A stretch of DNA of 12,243 nt from Candidatus Brocadiaceae bacterium (GTDB taxonomy: Bacteria; Planctomycetota; Brocadiia; SM23-32). The notes beneath the pieces are model-generated. The model saw only the letters and a program-made list of their open reading frames with translations. It did no database searches and was not told where the DNA came from. The stretch spans positions 1 to 12,243 of the forward strand of contig PUNP01000413.1 in the NCBI GenBank assembly GCA_003551785.1. Reading direction: 5' to 3'. Below are positions 1 through 7,504 of the stretch, piece by piece. Every line of letters starts with the position of its first letter. Position 1 is the stretch's first letter. A program made the translations under genes and the position numbers.

Positions 1-495
1 AATAAAAGCGAGAGCGCAAGCCGTAAGTAAAATTCCCATGCCCGCCCAGGCAATCCACCTGAAGACCGCCGGCAGCCTGGCAATAACTTCAATTAAATGC
101 AGGGCTTGCGCAGCAATGAGGAATACACTGAAGCTTATCAATATTACTATAACCGCTAATACAGCCGGTTTGCAAAAGAATGATAAAGGAGACGGCAGCG
201 TTATCGCCTCTCTTACCCCCTCAGCGTCAATTTTAGCAGTATTCGGGGTGTCCGTTTGCTCGAAAAGGTCCTGCTGCCCGTTTATTGCAGCATAATTATC
301 ATTTATTCCTGAACCACTTAATTTTTCCAATGAGCGGTATCCATCTTTACCTGTACCTGTATCATGCCCCCTTTTCGGTGTAGATTCCGCATCTGCCTTT
401 TTAGCATCGGTATCCAAACCAGGTAATTCCCGTCCTTTTTCAGCCAGATTCCTATACCCTTTTCCGTCATTCTGACGCTTTTCATTATGATTCAT
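1..495 (-). CDS. YcjF/DUF697-like inner-membrane protein, N-terminal part (runs off the left edge)
   Basis: The reading frame is open from an ATG at 495 to the window edge, giving 165 residues without a stop. The start is well set: GGAGGTGATT lies at 510-501, and the ATG is 25 bp after the stop of the YcjX-like gene. Residues 1-105 are hydrophilic and rich in Gly, Asp and Lys, with a short repeated motif (GKGYRNLAEK at 11-20, GKDGYRSLEK at 49-58). Two hydrophobic stretches follow, at about 111-132 and 144-165, with an R-containing loop between them. This hydrophilic tail plus a two-helix membrane hairpin, directly downstream of ycjX, matches the known YcjX-YcjF gene pair, where YcjF is a DUF697 membrane protein. 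The diagnostic C-terminal domain is outside the window, so the family call rests on context and topology. Function of the family is poorly known; it has been linked to envelope stress in enterobacteria. Confidence 0.7.
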   Translation of the reverse strand, partial: MNHNEKRQNDGKGYRNLAEKGRELPGLDTDAKKADAESTPKRGHDTGTGKDGYRSLEKLSGSGINDNYAAINGQQDLFEQTDTPNTAKIDAEGVREAITLPSPLSFFCKPAVLAVIVILISFSVFLIAAQALHLIEVIARLPAVFRWIAWAGMGILLTACALAFI

Positions 496-500
496 GTGGA

Positions 501-510
501 AATCACCTCC
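501..510 (-). promoter_or_regulatory. Strong Shine-Dalgarno for the YcjF-like gene
   Basis: On the minus strand GGAGGTGATT precedes the ATG at 495 by a few bases. It is the best ribosome binding site in the window and fixes the start of a gene that is otherwise only partly visible. Confidence 0.8.
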
Positions 511-520
511 GTTCAGAAAA

Positions 521-2011
521 TCAGCCAAGCAGCACATCGACGATCTTTTCTAATCCGATGTGTTTGGGCGGTTTTCTGTTAATTCCGGGCAGTACCGGCA
601 CGGGTTCGGGGTAAACAAAATGCCCGGGCTCAATAGAATTCGGGATTTCATCAGGTAATTGCGGTATTTCGAAACGCACGGTATTCCCGCTGCCATCCTT
701 AAACTGCAGATATCTATCCTCAATCCCCGATTCGGCACTTTCCACCTCAGTCGAATCGACGGCTGCGCAGACCTCATAAGAAGTTTTCAGTCCGGTAGTT
801 GCCACACGCCGTTTAGCATGGATCCCGCAAATCTGCTGAAGCAGAGATTGCAGTCGCCCGTAATCTCTCGGGTGTATACGATCGGCTTTTGAAGCGACAA
901 ACACCATCCGATGAATACGCGGCCCGGGCATGAGACGATCCATGAACTCCGGTGTTACCGTCCCCGGTTTCAAACCTTCAGTCAGCTGTTCCAACAACTT
1001 ATCCTGCGCATTAATCATCCCCTCACCGTAATACAGAAGCGCGGCAACATCCACCAAAATAACCAGACTGTCGCATTTATGCAGTGCGTTGTAGACGGGT
1101 AATGTGATAGTTTTAAGGTAATTTTTATAACAGGCGCAATATTTTTTGGAAAGTTCGGTGTTCTTACTTCTTATGGCAGCAGGCAGTGGGGCAAACTCGG
1201 ATTCGGCACTCAAGCCGGAGAAACGATTATTTACCAGCCAGTTTTTCAACTCATCAACAGGTAAATCCAATTTATCTTCGGGTATATACCTGTCATTGGC
1301 ATCAATGTAAAATGCCGACGGGCTTACCGCTGTGTTTTTCAGGTCGGTAACTAACCTGACCAATAAATTTTTGTATGCCCTGATATATTGCGCCTCATCT
1401 TCGGTGTCCATGGTATCCGGACGCTCGGAAAGTTCGGACACCAGCTGCATAAATTCACCCGAAACCCGGCTGTAAGGATCAAGGCGCAGCATCTTCAGCA
1501 TGAAGTCACTCCACTCTTCGAACCCGGCTCCGATCATGCAAATATCACCAAGCCTTTCGCCCGGGATGTCAAGCATGGATACATCATACAACGTATGCGG
1601 GCGGTCATCACGCACATATCTTGCCCTGTATTCCTGAAGCTGCTGGGTTTTCTCGGGCCACTGGTGGCGTTTAAATGCGTCACGGTATGAATCATAATCG
1701 AACATATGCGCGCACAACCTGGGTTTCAAGCCTCCTTCAACCTCGGTAACGGTCACAGGTTTTTTACATTTTCTTTTTTTGGGTTTGAGGGGAAGGTTAT
1801 CCGAATCGAAATCTTTAAGTTGGTTGACGAGAGAAGTGATAAAGACCGTTTTACCTGCGCCGGTCAGTCCAAGAAACCCTACGGTTCTCTGCTTGGTTCT
1901 GAATTGTTTTCCCCGCCAAGGTGTGAATCGCGGCCAGAGTCTTTTGGGAAGCTTTACTTTTCTATCAAACTTTTGCCTTTCCCTACCCGGCCCGTCTTGG
2001 TTAGTGGACAT
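521..2011 (-). CDS. ycjX: YcjX-family (DUF463) P-loop GTPase-like protein
   Basis: This 496-residue protein carries a Walker A motif GLTGAGKT at 48-55 followed by VFITSLVNQL, the signature seen in YcjX proteins. It also has a DIPGE segment at 148-152 (the family's D-x-PGE switch) and SKAD at 374-377, a likely G4-type guanine-specificity motif. Length is close to the E. coli homologue. No membrane segment is evident, so it is probably cytosolic or peripheral, with the next gene supplying a membrane partner. The start has GAGGTG five bases upstream (2018-2023). The gene follows the 467-residue toroid gene by 42 bp and precedes the YcjF-like gene by 25 bp, so the three are probably one transcript. 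YcjX proteins bind and hydrolyse guanine nucleotides and are associated with stress; the precise cellular role is unsettled. Confidence 0.88.
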   Translation of the reverse strand: MSTNQDGPGRERQKFDRKVKLPKRLWPRFTPWRGKQFRTKQRTVGFLGLTGAGKTVFITSLVNQLKDFDSDNLPLKPKKRKCKKPVTVTEVEGGLKPRLCAHMFDYDSYRDAFKRHQWPEKTQQLQEYRARYVRDDRPHTLYDVSMLDIPGERLGDICMIGAGFEEWSDFMLKMLRLDPYSRVSGEFMQLVSELSERPDTMDTEDEAQYIRAYKNLLVRLVTDLKNTAVSPSAFYIDANDRYIPEDKLDLPVDELKNWLVNNRFSGLSAESEFAPLPAAIRSKNTELSKKYCACYKNYLKTITLPVYNALHKCDSLVILVDVAALLYYGEGMINAQDKLLEQLTEGLKPGTVTPEFMDRLMPGPRIHRMVFVASKADRIHPRDYGRLQSLLQQICGIHAKRRVATTGLKTSYEVCAAVDSTEVESAESGIEDRYLQFKDGSGNTVRFEIPQLPDEIPNSIEPGHFVYPEPVPVLPGINRKPPKHIGLEKIVDVLLG

Positions 2012-2053
2012 TCAGGCACCTCATATAAAAAACAAGTGGGGAAAACAGAAAAT

Positions 2054-3457
2054 TCACCAATATTCGTATACAGATATGGGGTCATACCCGGACTCAAACC
2101 ATAACAGTGCACAGAAAAAAAAACCGACACCGTCAACGGAATCATACCGATCTTCGCCCGGATGAGTTCTGAACATATCATGCTCGAAAAGCTTATCGAC
2201 AGCCTCCTCAGCCACCCTCCCCGCTAATTCGTAATAAGAGTCGTCCCCCAGCGTTTTATAACCGTTCATCAGGAAATGGATACATCGTCCGTATTGTTCG
2301 GCATAAGCGCCTCGTCCACCGCGGGCCGGCAATGCATGCTCAATGAACTGTTTCCATCTTTCACATGCCTGCTGAAAAACGGAATCGCCCGTATGTTTAT
2401 AAAACTCCAGTGTTGCCTCGGCCATTGCCAGGGGATAATCATGTGTGGGGAAAAGCGGTTCCCAGAGGTCGCTGTACTCTTCGGGCTGATACAAAGTCGT
2501 TTTCTCACCCATCACCGGTTTTCCGTCAGAAACGCTGAGACGGCCGTAATAACACATTTTATCCTCATCAAAGCCCCATCGGAGGTATGCTTTCAGTGCG
2601 GCAGCCCCCATTTTAGCAAAAGCATCGTGGTCGAAATGCCGCGAAGCACGCAGCATCGCGCCAGCCCAAAGTCCTACTTCTGTTGTGGAGATATACTTAT
2701 CCCACCTGGTCACAGTCGGGTCATTTTCCAGCAAGCCGGTATGAGGGTTTCTATGATGGAAGCTGAAATTCGCTATACTCTCAGCGTCCTCTTTCAGCTT
2801 TTCTTCACCTGATTTCGTATAAAGCCAGGCGAGCGAATCAACTAACACGCCGCCGGCTTCCAGGAAAGCGCACCCTCTTTTCCCGCCTGCATGGCGCTGG
2901 AATTCACCGGTATTCTCATCCACAATATGGCCTTCGACAGCCGTTAATATGGCATTTTCCACTTCTTGCGGTACGATTTCCCACATCAAATGCCATGCGG
3001 GAACAATAGGACGCATCTCATGCTGGTGGCCTTTTTCAGTATTAAAATCGATGGGCTCGGGAGATTTGCCGCCGAAATTTACCACTGTATCCCTGAAGGC
3101 ATCGTAATAATAATGGTTTCCCCACAGCAGCATTCCGTTATGAGCAACACACCTATCGAAGAAATCCGAGGTATAATTATCGACAGCCTCCCTGTAGCTG
3201 CGTTCGCCGGTGAGACGGGATAAAAATTCTGCGGCCGCCAGAGCGGGCTGATCCCAGTAAAAATTGCACCCTCGCGGGGCATCGATATATCTGTACACTC
3301 TTTTCCCGATATCTGCCGGTCTTGTATCGTCATGAGGATAACGGCCGGTTTTTATATCCACCGATGCCATCCACATAGCTGTTTGCTCAGCACCATACAC
3401 GTCCAGACCGCAAGATAGATACTTATCAAAATGTGATTTTATTTTATCAATTATCAT
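2054..3457 (-). CDS. Predicted helical-toroid carbohydrate-active protein (glycosidase or lyase-like), 467 aa
   Basis: I do not recognise a specific enzyme. The protein is helical, with recurrent aromatic and acidic segments and phrases of the type LSRLTGERSYREAVDNY (79-95) and YKHTGD that recur as in (alpha/alpha)6-type barrels (six-hairpin glycosidases, epimerases, polysaccharide lyases). Conserved-looking clusters are GMLLWGNHYYYDAF (108-121) and H144-Q-H146-E147. No signal peptide is visible, so it is probably cytoplasmic. The ATG at 3457 is the only usable start; upstream the frame closes at a TAG without another start codon, and there is no Shine-Dalgarno. A perfect TATAAT ends seven bases before the ATG, so the mRNA may be leaderless. 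A run of nine T lies near the 3' end (2115-2123). Divergent neighbours encode sugar enzymes, which fits a role in breakdown of an imported glycan. Exact reaction unknown. Confidence 0.8.
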   Translation of the reverse strand: MIIDKIKSHFDKYLSCGLDVYGAEQTAMWMASVDIKTGRYPHDDTRPADIGKRVYRYIDAPRGCNFYWDQPALAAAEFLSRLTGERSYREAVDNYTSDFFDRCVAHNGMLLWGNHYYYDAFRDTVVNFGGKSPEPIDFNTEKGHQHEMRPIVPAWHLMWEIVPQEVENAILTAVEGHIVDENTGEFQRHAGGKRGCAFLEAGGVLVDSLAWLYTKSGEEKLKEDAESIANFSFHHRNPHTGLLENDPTVTRWDKYISTTEVGLWAGAMLRASRHFDHDAFAKMGAAALKAYLRWGFDEDKMCYYGRLSVSDGKPVMGEKTTLYQPEEYSDLWEPLFPTHDYPLAMAEATLEFYKHTGDSVFQQACERWKQFIEHALPARGGRGAYAEQYGRCIHFLMNGYKTLGDDSYYELAGRVAEEAVDKLFEHDMFRTHPGEDRYDSVDGVGFFFCALLWFESGYDPISVYEYW

Positions 3458-3464
3458 GTCGTTT

Positions 3465-3493
3465 ATTATAAATATACTAACTTGCTAATGCAA
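3465..3493 (-). promoter_or_regulatory. Leftward sigma-70-type promoter, probably giving a leaderless mRNA
   Basis: On the minus strand the -10 is a perfect TATAAT (3470-3465), with a 17-bp spacer and a weak -35 TTGCAT (3493-3488, three of six consensus bases). The -10 is seven bases upstream of the ATG at 3457. Transcription would therefore begin at or within a base or so of the start codon, consistent with the lack of a ribosome binding site. Confidence 0.6.
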
Positions 3494-3496
3494 GTT
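3479..3496. promoter_or_regulatory. Perfect palindrome, candidate operator
   Basis: AACTTGC, four bases TAAT, then GCAAGTT: a perfect 7+7 inverted repeat. It covers the -35 and part of the spacer of the leftward promoter, where a bound dimeric repressor (for example LacI or GntR type) would block polymerase. The assignment to an operator is inference; no regulator gene is in the window. Confidence 0.5.
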
Positions 3497-3628
3497 GATT
3501 TTGGTATCATCGGGCACAAAAGGTTGAATCTATGCTGAAATCCGATGAAAATAAAAAACGTATTCAAAACGGAGAAAGCATGGTCGGACTGAACCCCGAA
3601 ATCGGAAATATGCTCATGGGATGGTCGT

Positions 3629-3657
3629 TTGCAAAAAGCTGTGCTTTTGTATATCAT
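3629..3657 (+). promoter_or_regulatory. Candidate rightward promoter for the URO-D/GH31 genes
   Basis: TTGCAA (3629-3634), a 17-bp spacer and TATCAT (3652-3657) give four and five matches to the sigma-70 consensus. The spacer contains the small palindrome AAAAGC-TGT-GCTTTT (3634-3648), which could be a regulator site. The leader to the ATG at 3811 would be about 150 nt. This is a motif match only. Confidence 0.35.
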
Positions 3658-3810
3658 ATCCATTACTCACTCACATGGCGTGAGCTCTCAGTGAACACCG
3701 TAAAATCACCGTCGTGCCCTGTGCCGGTCGCGATAAAGAAAAACGTGGTTCAATGGATGAATACCACATCACTGAAGTAGAATTCATATGCTCCCCAACG
3801 GGTAAAAGAC

Positions 3811-4890
3811 ATGGAACTTAAATATAAAAGAGATTTTGAGAAGGCACGAAGACAGTGGGCTGATTTCTGGGAAGGTCGCATGAACCGGCCCGCTCTTTAT
3901 TTGAGAGCCCCCAAATCCAAAAAAAACGGTTTGCCCCAGCTTACTAAATCCTATTCTTACGGCCAATCAGGTCGGACGGAAGCCTGGCTGGATGATTTGG
4001 ATCGATATTTTGAGGGTACATTGTTTTTCGCCGAAGCGATACCGGCGGTGCCTTTAGGCTTTGCCCCTGATCACTTCAGTGCTCTACTCGGCGCTGAAAT
4101 ACACGTCCACCCGGAAAATCCTGATACCGCATGGGTTGAGCCCTTCGTTGAAGACTGGGAGGATACGGAGATAGCGCTCCGTAAAGACGGATTTTGGTGG
4201 GATCGCACCTTTGAATTTATAGAAAAGTTTAAACAGCGTTTCGAAGGCCGGGCCATGCTCTGTCCTCCCAACATCCAGGGTGGGCTGGATTGTCTATCGG
4301 CTATTCGTGGAAATCAGCGATTGCTTTTTGACCTTATTGATTGCCCGGAAAAAGTCCATGCAGCATTAAAACAAGTAAGTAAGGCTGTTAAAGAACTGCA
4401 AAAGATTTATATTGATGAAATGGAAGTCTCCACCTGGGGATCGGTGAATCGGCATCTGTTCTACTCACCAAATCAATTAATAGGCGTTCCGCAGTGTGAC
4501 TTTTCATGCATGATCAGCCGGGATATGTTCAACCGGTTCCAAATGCCGGCCTTGCGTGAAGAATTAGAACAATTAGGTTATAGCGATTATCATCTTGACG
4601 GCCCGGATGCCATTCAGCATCTGGAGGCAATATGTGAACTTGATAAAATTTCAGTGATCCAATGGCAGCCAGGCGCCGCCGGAATGGATAAGGATTGGGG
4701 CCGGCTGTATAAAAAAATAGATTCTTTGGGGAAAGGATTAATTATTGTTGGCAATGACGCTCTGGAAAAAGGAGAGGCTCTTTGGAAAACACTTGATTCT
4801 CGACAACTGGCGCTCTTCACCGATTGTGAAGATGCCGATCATGCGAAAGCAGCAATTGAACGTTTCGAGAACATGGCTGATCTCAAGTAA
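3811..4890 (+). CDS. Uroporphyrinogen decarboxylase (URO-D)-like TIM-barrel protein
   Basis: This 359-residue cytoplasmic protein resembles the divergent URO-D/MtaA/CmuA superfamily members common in Lentisphaerota and Planctomycetota. The most telling stretch is YHLDGPDAIQHLEAI (H261, D263) followed by ISVIQWQPGA, which corresponds to the conserved C-terminal barrel strands of that superfamily; H261 could be a metal ligand. True HemE is unlikely because its N-terminal substrate-binding pattern is not seen. Superfamily members include cobalamin- or methyl-transfer proteins, but many copies of this branch sit beside glycoside hydrolases and have no assigned reaction. The ATG at 3811 has only a weak GGG eight bases upstream. 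The gene is 31 bp before the GH31 gene, so the two are probably cotranscribed. Function here is unknown. Confidence 0.75.
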   Translation: MELKYKRDFEKARRQWADFWEGRMNRPALYLRAPKSKKNGLPQLTKSYSYGQSGRTEAWLDDLDRYFEGTLFFAEAIPAVPLGFAPDHFSALLGAEIHVHPENPDTAWVEPFVEDWEDTEIALRKDGFWWDRTFEFIEKFKQRFEGRAMLCPPNIQGGLDCLSAIRGNQRLLFDLIDCPEKVHAALKQVSKAVKELQKIYIDEMEVSTWGSVNRHLFYSPNQLIGVPQCDFSCMISRDMFNRFQMPALREELEQLGYSDYHLDGPDAIQHLEAICELDKISVIQWQPGAAGMDKDWGRLYKKIDSLGKGLIIVGNDALEKGEALWKTLDSRQLALFTDCEDADHAKAAIERFENMADLK

Positions 4891-4921
4891 ACCACGTTTA
4901 AAATCACAAGAAAGAATTCAA

Positions 4922-7411
4922 ATGAAAAAGGAAAAAACAAAAAATAACGTATTGAGTGGAAAAATAAGTCAATGGCTGCACCCGGATTCATTGATGTGTG
5001 AGGAGTATGAGGAACATCAGCTTGATCTGGACAGTTTTACTTCCCCGTCTGCTCCCTGGGAAATCATAGATGGTAACGGAGATCAGGAAAAACGCATGGC
5101 GGCTGAGTTAATTTCCGCCGACGGTGCAGCGATGCGGGTACAGGTACTTGACACCGGGATGCTGCGTTTACGTGTGCGACCGCGTAAAGGACAAGAAAAA
5201 AGGACATCTCCTTCAAGTTGGCAGCCGTCCACAACGGAAAAACTGGGACTTCTCCATACTGATCAATTCAAAGCCTCGAGTTTGGATATCAGTGAGGACA
5301 ACACGGAAGTCAAAGTAAAAAGTGGAGAAATAGAATACCGCCATGATATCTCACGCGGCGATTTTACCGTGATTATCGATGGTGAACCGGCAGTTCAAAG
5401 TATGGATGGTGGAGTTCGCTTTTCGTCTGAACCCCCTGAATATGGTGGCCATCGATCATTTGCAGGCTTTAAACTTAATCCTGATGAATCTGTCTGGGGA
5501 TTTGGCGGTCGGGTTCGTCCGCTTAACAGACATGGAGTGACAATCGATATTTTTTCTGAAAAAGTCGGCAAGCTATACGGCGACTACGGTGGTTTTCCTA
5601 TACCTTATTTTATAAGCAGCCGGGGTTATGGAGTGTTTTTCAACAATCCCTGGCCGCACGTTTATTTCGATATGGGGGCAACCTGGTCTGACCGCTGGTT
5701 CCTAACAGCGCCCGGAGGGGAGTTTGATCTATTCGTTATTCGCGGGCCCGAGGTCGCTGATATTGTCCGCCGCTTTACCGCTCTGGCAGGCCGTATCGCT
5801 CCGCCGCCGAAATTTCTTTTTGGTTTTTGGGTTAGCAGTCTGTCCTTTGAAACAGCGGAGGAAATGCAAGGTGTAGCAAAACGTTTACGTGAAGAAGACT
5901 ACCCCTGCGACAATGTCGTGTTAGACGGCCCTTGGCGCGGCGGGCCGGAATTTATTGCTCATTATAAGAAATATCATGAATATATGAACAACGACCTGGA
6001 ATGGCATCCTGATTTTGGTGATGGGGCGTCGATGCTTCGGTCTCTTCACAGTGATGGTTATAAGGTGGCGCTGCATCTGAATTCACGCGTGTTCAAACGC
6101 GAAACGGCGGCTGAGGGACTTGCCCGCGGACTGCTCAGGCAGCATGAGGAAGAAGTTGTCGTTAAGCTGGAAGATACCGACGGAGAAAGGTTTTTTCTTG
6201 ACCTCCTTGAGCCGCGCATAGAGGAAGGAGTCGATATGTGGTGGACCGACCATACCGACCGGGTCAGTGGCGAAATCAAACCGGGCATCCCCTCAAGAAA
6301 CTTGTTCGGCCCCCTGTGGAATCGGCTGCTCGCCAATGCCATGTTCGACGCCGGAAAAGAAGAACGCCTGTCACTCTCCCGCGGGGGCGGTATAGGAAGC
6401 CAGAGGTATGCGCTTCCGTGGCCCGGCGATACGGCATCGGGACTCAATCGCTTCGCTGAAGATATTTGGTTCTGCCTCAGTGCCGGTTTGGCTGGATTCC
6501 CTATCACCAGTGTTGATATGGGGGGATTTACTTTACCGGAATTAAATATGGGGGCCGATGAGGCCAATGAATCCGTTTTCGGTAAAGAAAACCTGCATCG
6601 CCGGTTGTTTCAAAGCATCATGTTTGTACCTGCTCCGCGAATTCATAACAACTATCAGGGAGTGCCACGATTACCTTGGAACTGCGCCCCTGAGAGCCGT
6701 GATTTATACAGGAAATTTTTGAAGGAACGCTATCGTCTGACTCCATATTTCTATTCGCTTGGGCTTGAATCGGCCGATACGGGTGAACCTGTCACACGTC
6801 CGCTTTTTTACCATTTTCTGGATGATCCCAACACGCACGATATCAGTGATGTCTTTCTGCTCGGGGAAAATCTCTTAATGGCTCCGGTTGTTGAAGAAAA
6901 AGCTAAAAGCAGAATTTTCTACCTGCCGGAGGCAAATTGGTATAACTACTGGACCGGTGAAATGTTAGTTGGCGGGCGTGACACTGAGTTGCCGTGCCCT
7001 GTTGATCAAACGGAAGGATTGCCAATGCTGGTGCGGGCCGGCTCCATAATTCCTTTGCAGGAGCCAACCGACTTCCTGAGCCCCGATCCTCCAGAAAAAT
7101 TGCAACTTAACATCTACCCTGATGAACATGGTCGGGCCGGTTTTTTGCTTCGCGAAGGGGCCGATATGCAGAATAAGTTCGAATTAAAACCCCATCCATC
7201 CAAATCAGGTATATTTCACCTTTTTTGTCAGAACAATACGGAAGAAAAAAGAACATACCAGTTTGTGAGTGGTGATTCCAAAAGAGCATTGGTGCCGATA
7301 GACAAAAAAAACGACAACATTAGCGTTCCCCAACCCGGTATCGTTCAATTATCAATCGATCAGGGTGATGATCGGTTGATAAGCCTTCGCTTTGAGGAGA
7401 ATTTATCATAG
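4922..7411 (+). CDS. Glycoside hydrolase family 31 (alpha-glycosidase)
   Basis: This 829-residue retaining alpha-glycosidase has the GH31 layout. An N-terminal beta-sandwich includes VWGFGGRVRPLNRHG and GVFFNNPWPHVYFDMG. The catalytic barrel begins near LFGFWVSSLSFETAEEM and contains the family phrase NVVLDGPW. A C-terminal beta-sandwich includes NLLMAPVVEE and GLPMLVRAGSIIPLQ. The likely nucleophile is D443 in MWWTDHTD; the likely acid/base is D503 in SQRYALPWPGD, followed by the conserved DMGGF. The usual Glu a few residues after the nucleophile is replaced by Asp446. No signal peptide is seen, so it acts on imported sugars. The frame is open back to 4745, but that part lies inside the URO-D-like gene, so the ATG at 4922 is preferred, although its ribosome site (AAGAAAG) is weak. 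Substrate (glucosyl, xylosyl, other) cannot be read from sequence. Confidence 0.93.
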   Translation: MKKEKTKNNVLSGKISQWLHPDSLMCEEYEEHQLDLDSFTSPSAPWEIIDGNGDQEKRMAAELISADGAAMRVQVLDTGMLRLRVRPRKGQEKRTSPSSWQPSTTEKLGLLHTDQFKASSLDISEDNTEVKVKSGEIEYRHDISRGDFTVIIDGEPAVQSMDGGVRFSSEPPEYGGHRSFAGFKLNPDESVWGFGGRVRPLNRHGVTIDIFSEKVGKLYGDYGGFPIPYFISSRGYGVFFNNPWPHVYFDMGATWSDRWFLTAPGGEFDLFVIRGPEVADIVRRFTALAGRIAPPPKFLFGFWVSSLSFETAEEMQGVAKRLREEDYPCDNVVLDGPWRGGPEFIAHYKKYHEYMNNDLEWHPDFGDGASMLRSLHSDGYKVALHLNSRVFKRETAAEGLARGLLRQHEEEVVVKLEDTDGERFFLDLLEPRIEEGVDMWWTDHTDRVSGEIKPGIPSRNLFGPLWNRLLANAMFDAGKEERLSLSRGGGIGSQRYALPWPGDTASGLNRFAEDIWFCLSAGLAGFPITSVDMGGFTLPELNMGADEANESVFGKENLHRRLFQSIMFVPAPRIHNNYQGVPRLPWNCAPESRDLYRKFLKERYRLTPYFYSLGLESADTGEPVTRPLFYHFLDDPNTHDISDVFLLGENLLMAPVVEEKAKSRIFYLPEANWYNYWTGEMLVGGRDTELPCPVDQTEGLPMLVRAGSIIPLQEPTDFLSPDPPEKLQLNIYPDEHGRAGFLLREGADMQNKFELKPHPSKSGIFHLFCQNNTEEKRTYQFVSGDSKRALVPIDKKNDNISVPQPGIVQLSIDQGDDRLISLRFEENLS

Positions 7412-7504
7412 ACATTTCCCAACTGGCATAGGGCAAGGCAGAGATGCAAAGAAGTGGTTCAATGAATATTGTAATGATACTTACTAATTAAAGAGGAAGT
7501 TTGA

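Larger units (their letters stand above)
3458..3810. other. Divergent intergenic region (353 bp) with possible broken gene remnants
   Basis: This separates the leftward toroid/ycjX unit from the rightward URO-D/GH31/aldolase genes. It holds the leftward promoter and palindrome near 3465-3496 and a weaker rightward promoter near 3629-3657. Two plus-strand frames look mildly protein-like but do not form a recognisable gene. One is an 82-codon frame 3532-3780 with an internal ATG at 3580 preceded by GGAGA. The other is an open stretch after the TGA at 3681-3683 that runs to a TAA at 3819-3821, overlapping the next start, and ends in a peptide of normal amino-acid character (ITEVEFICSPTGKRHGT). 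They could be decayed remnants of one gene with a frameshift, or chance. Confidence 0.4.

Noticed and set aside
38..295. 85-codon plus-strand open frame at the left edge
   Set aside because: It runs opposite the YcjF-like membrane segments, which have a strong ribosome site and clear topology on the minus strand.
2276..2812. 178-codon plus-strand open frame opposite the toroid gene
   Set aside because: Antisense shadow with irregular Cys-rich composition; the minus-strand frame is continuous and protein-like.
4745..4921. Upstream extension of the GH31 frame by 59 codons
   Set aside because: It lies inside the URO-D-like gene in another frame, and the encoded peptide is not GH31-like. The GH31 domain begins after the ATG at 4922.
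6058..6567. 169-codon minus-strand open frame within the GH31 gene
   Set aside because: Antisense shadow of a strongly conserved catalytic region; Ser/Pro-rich translation with no family features.
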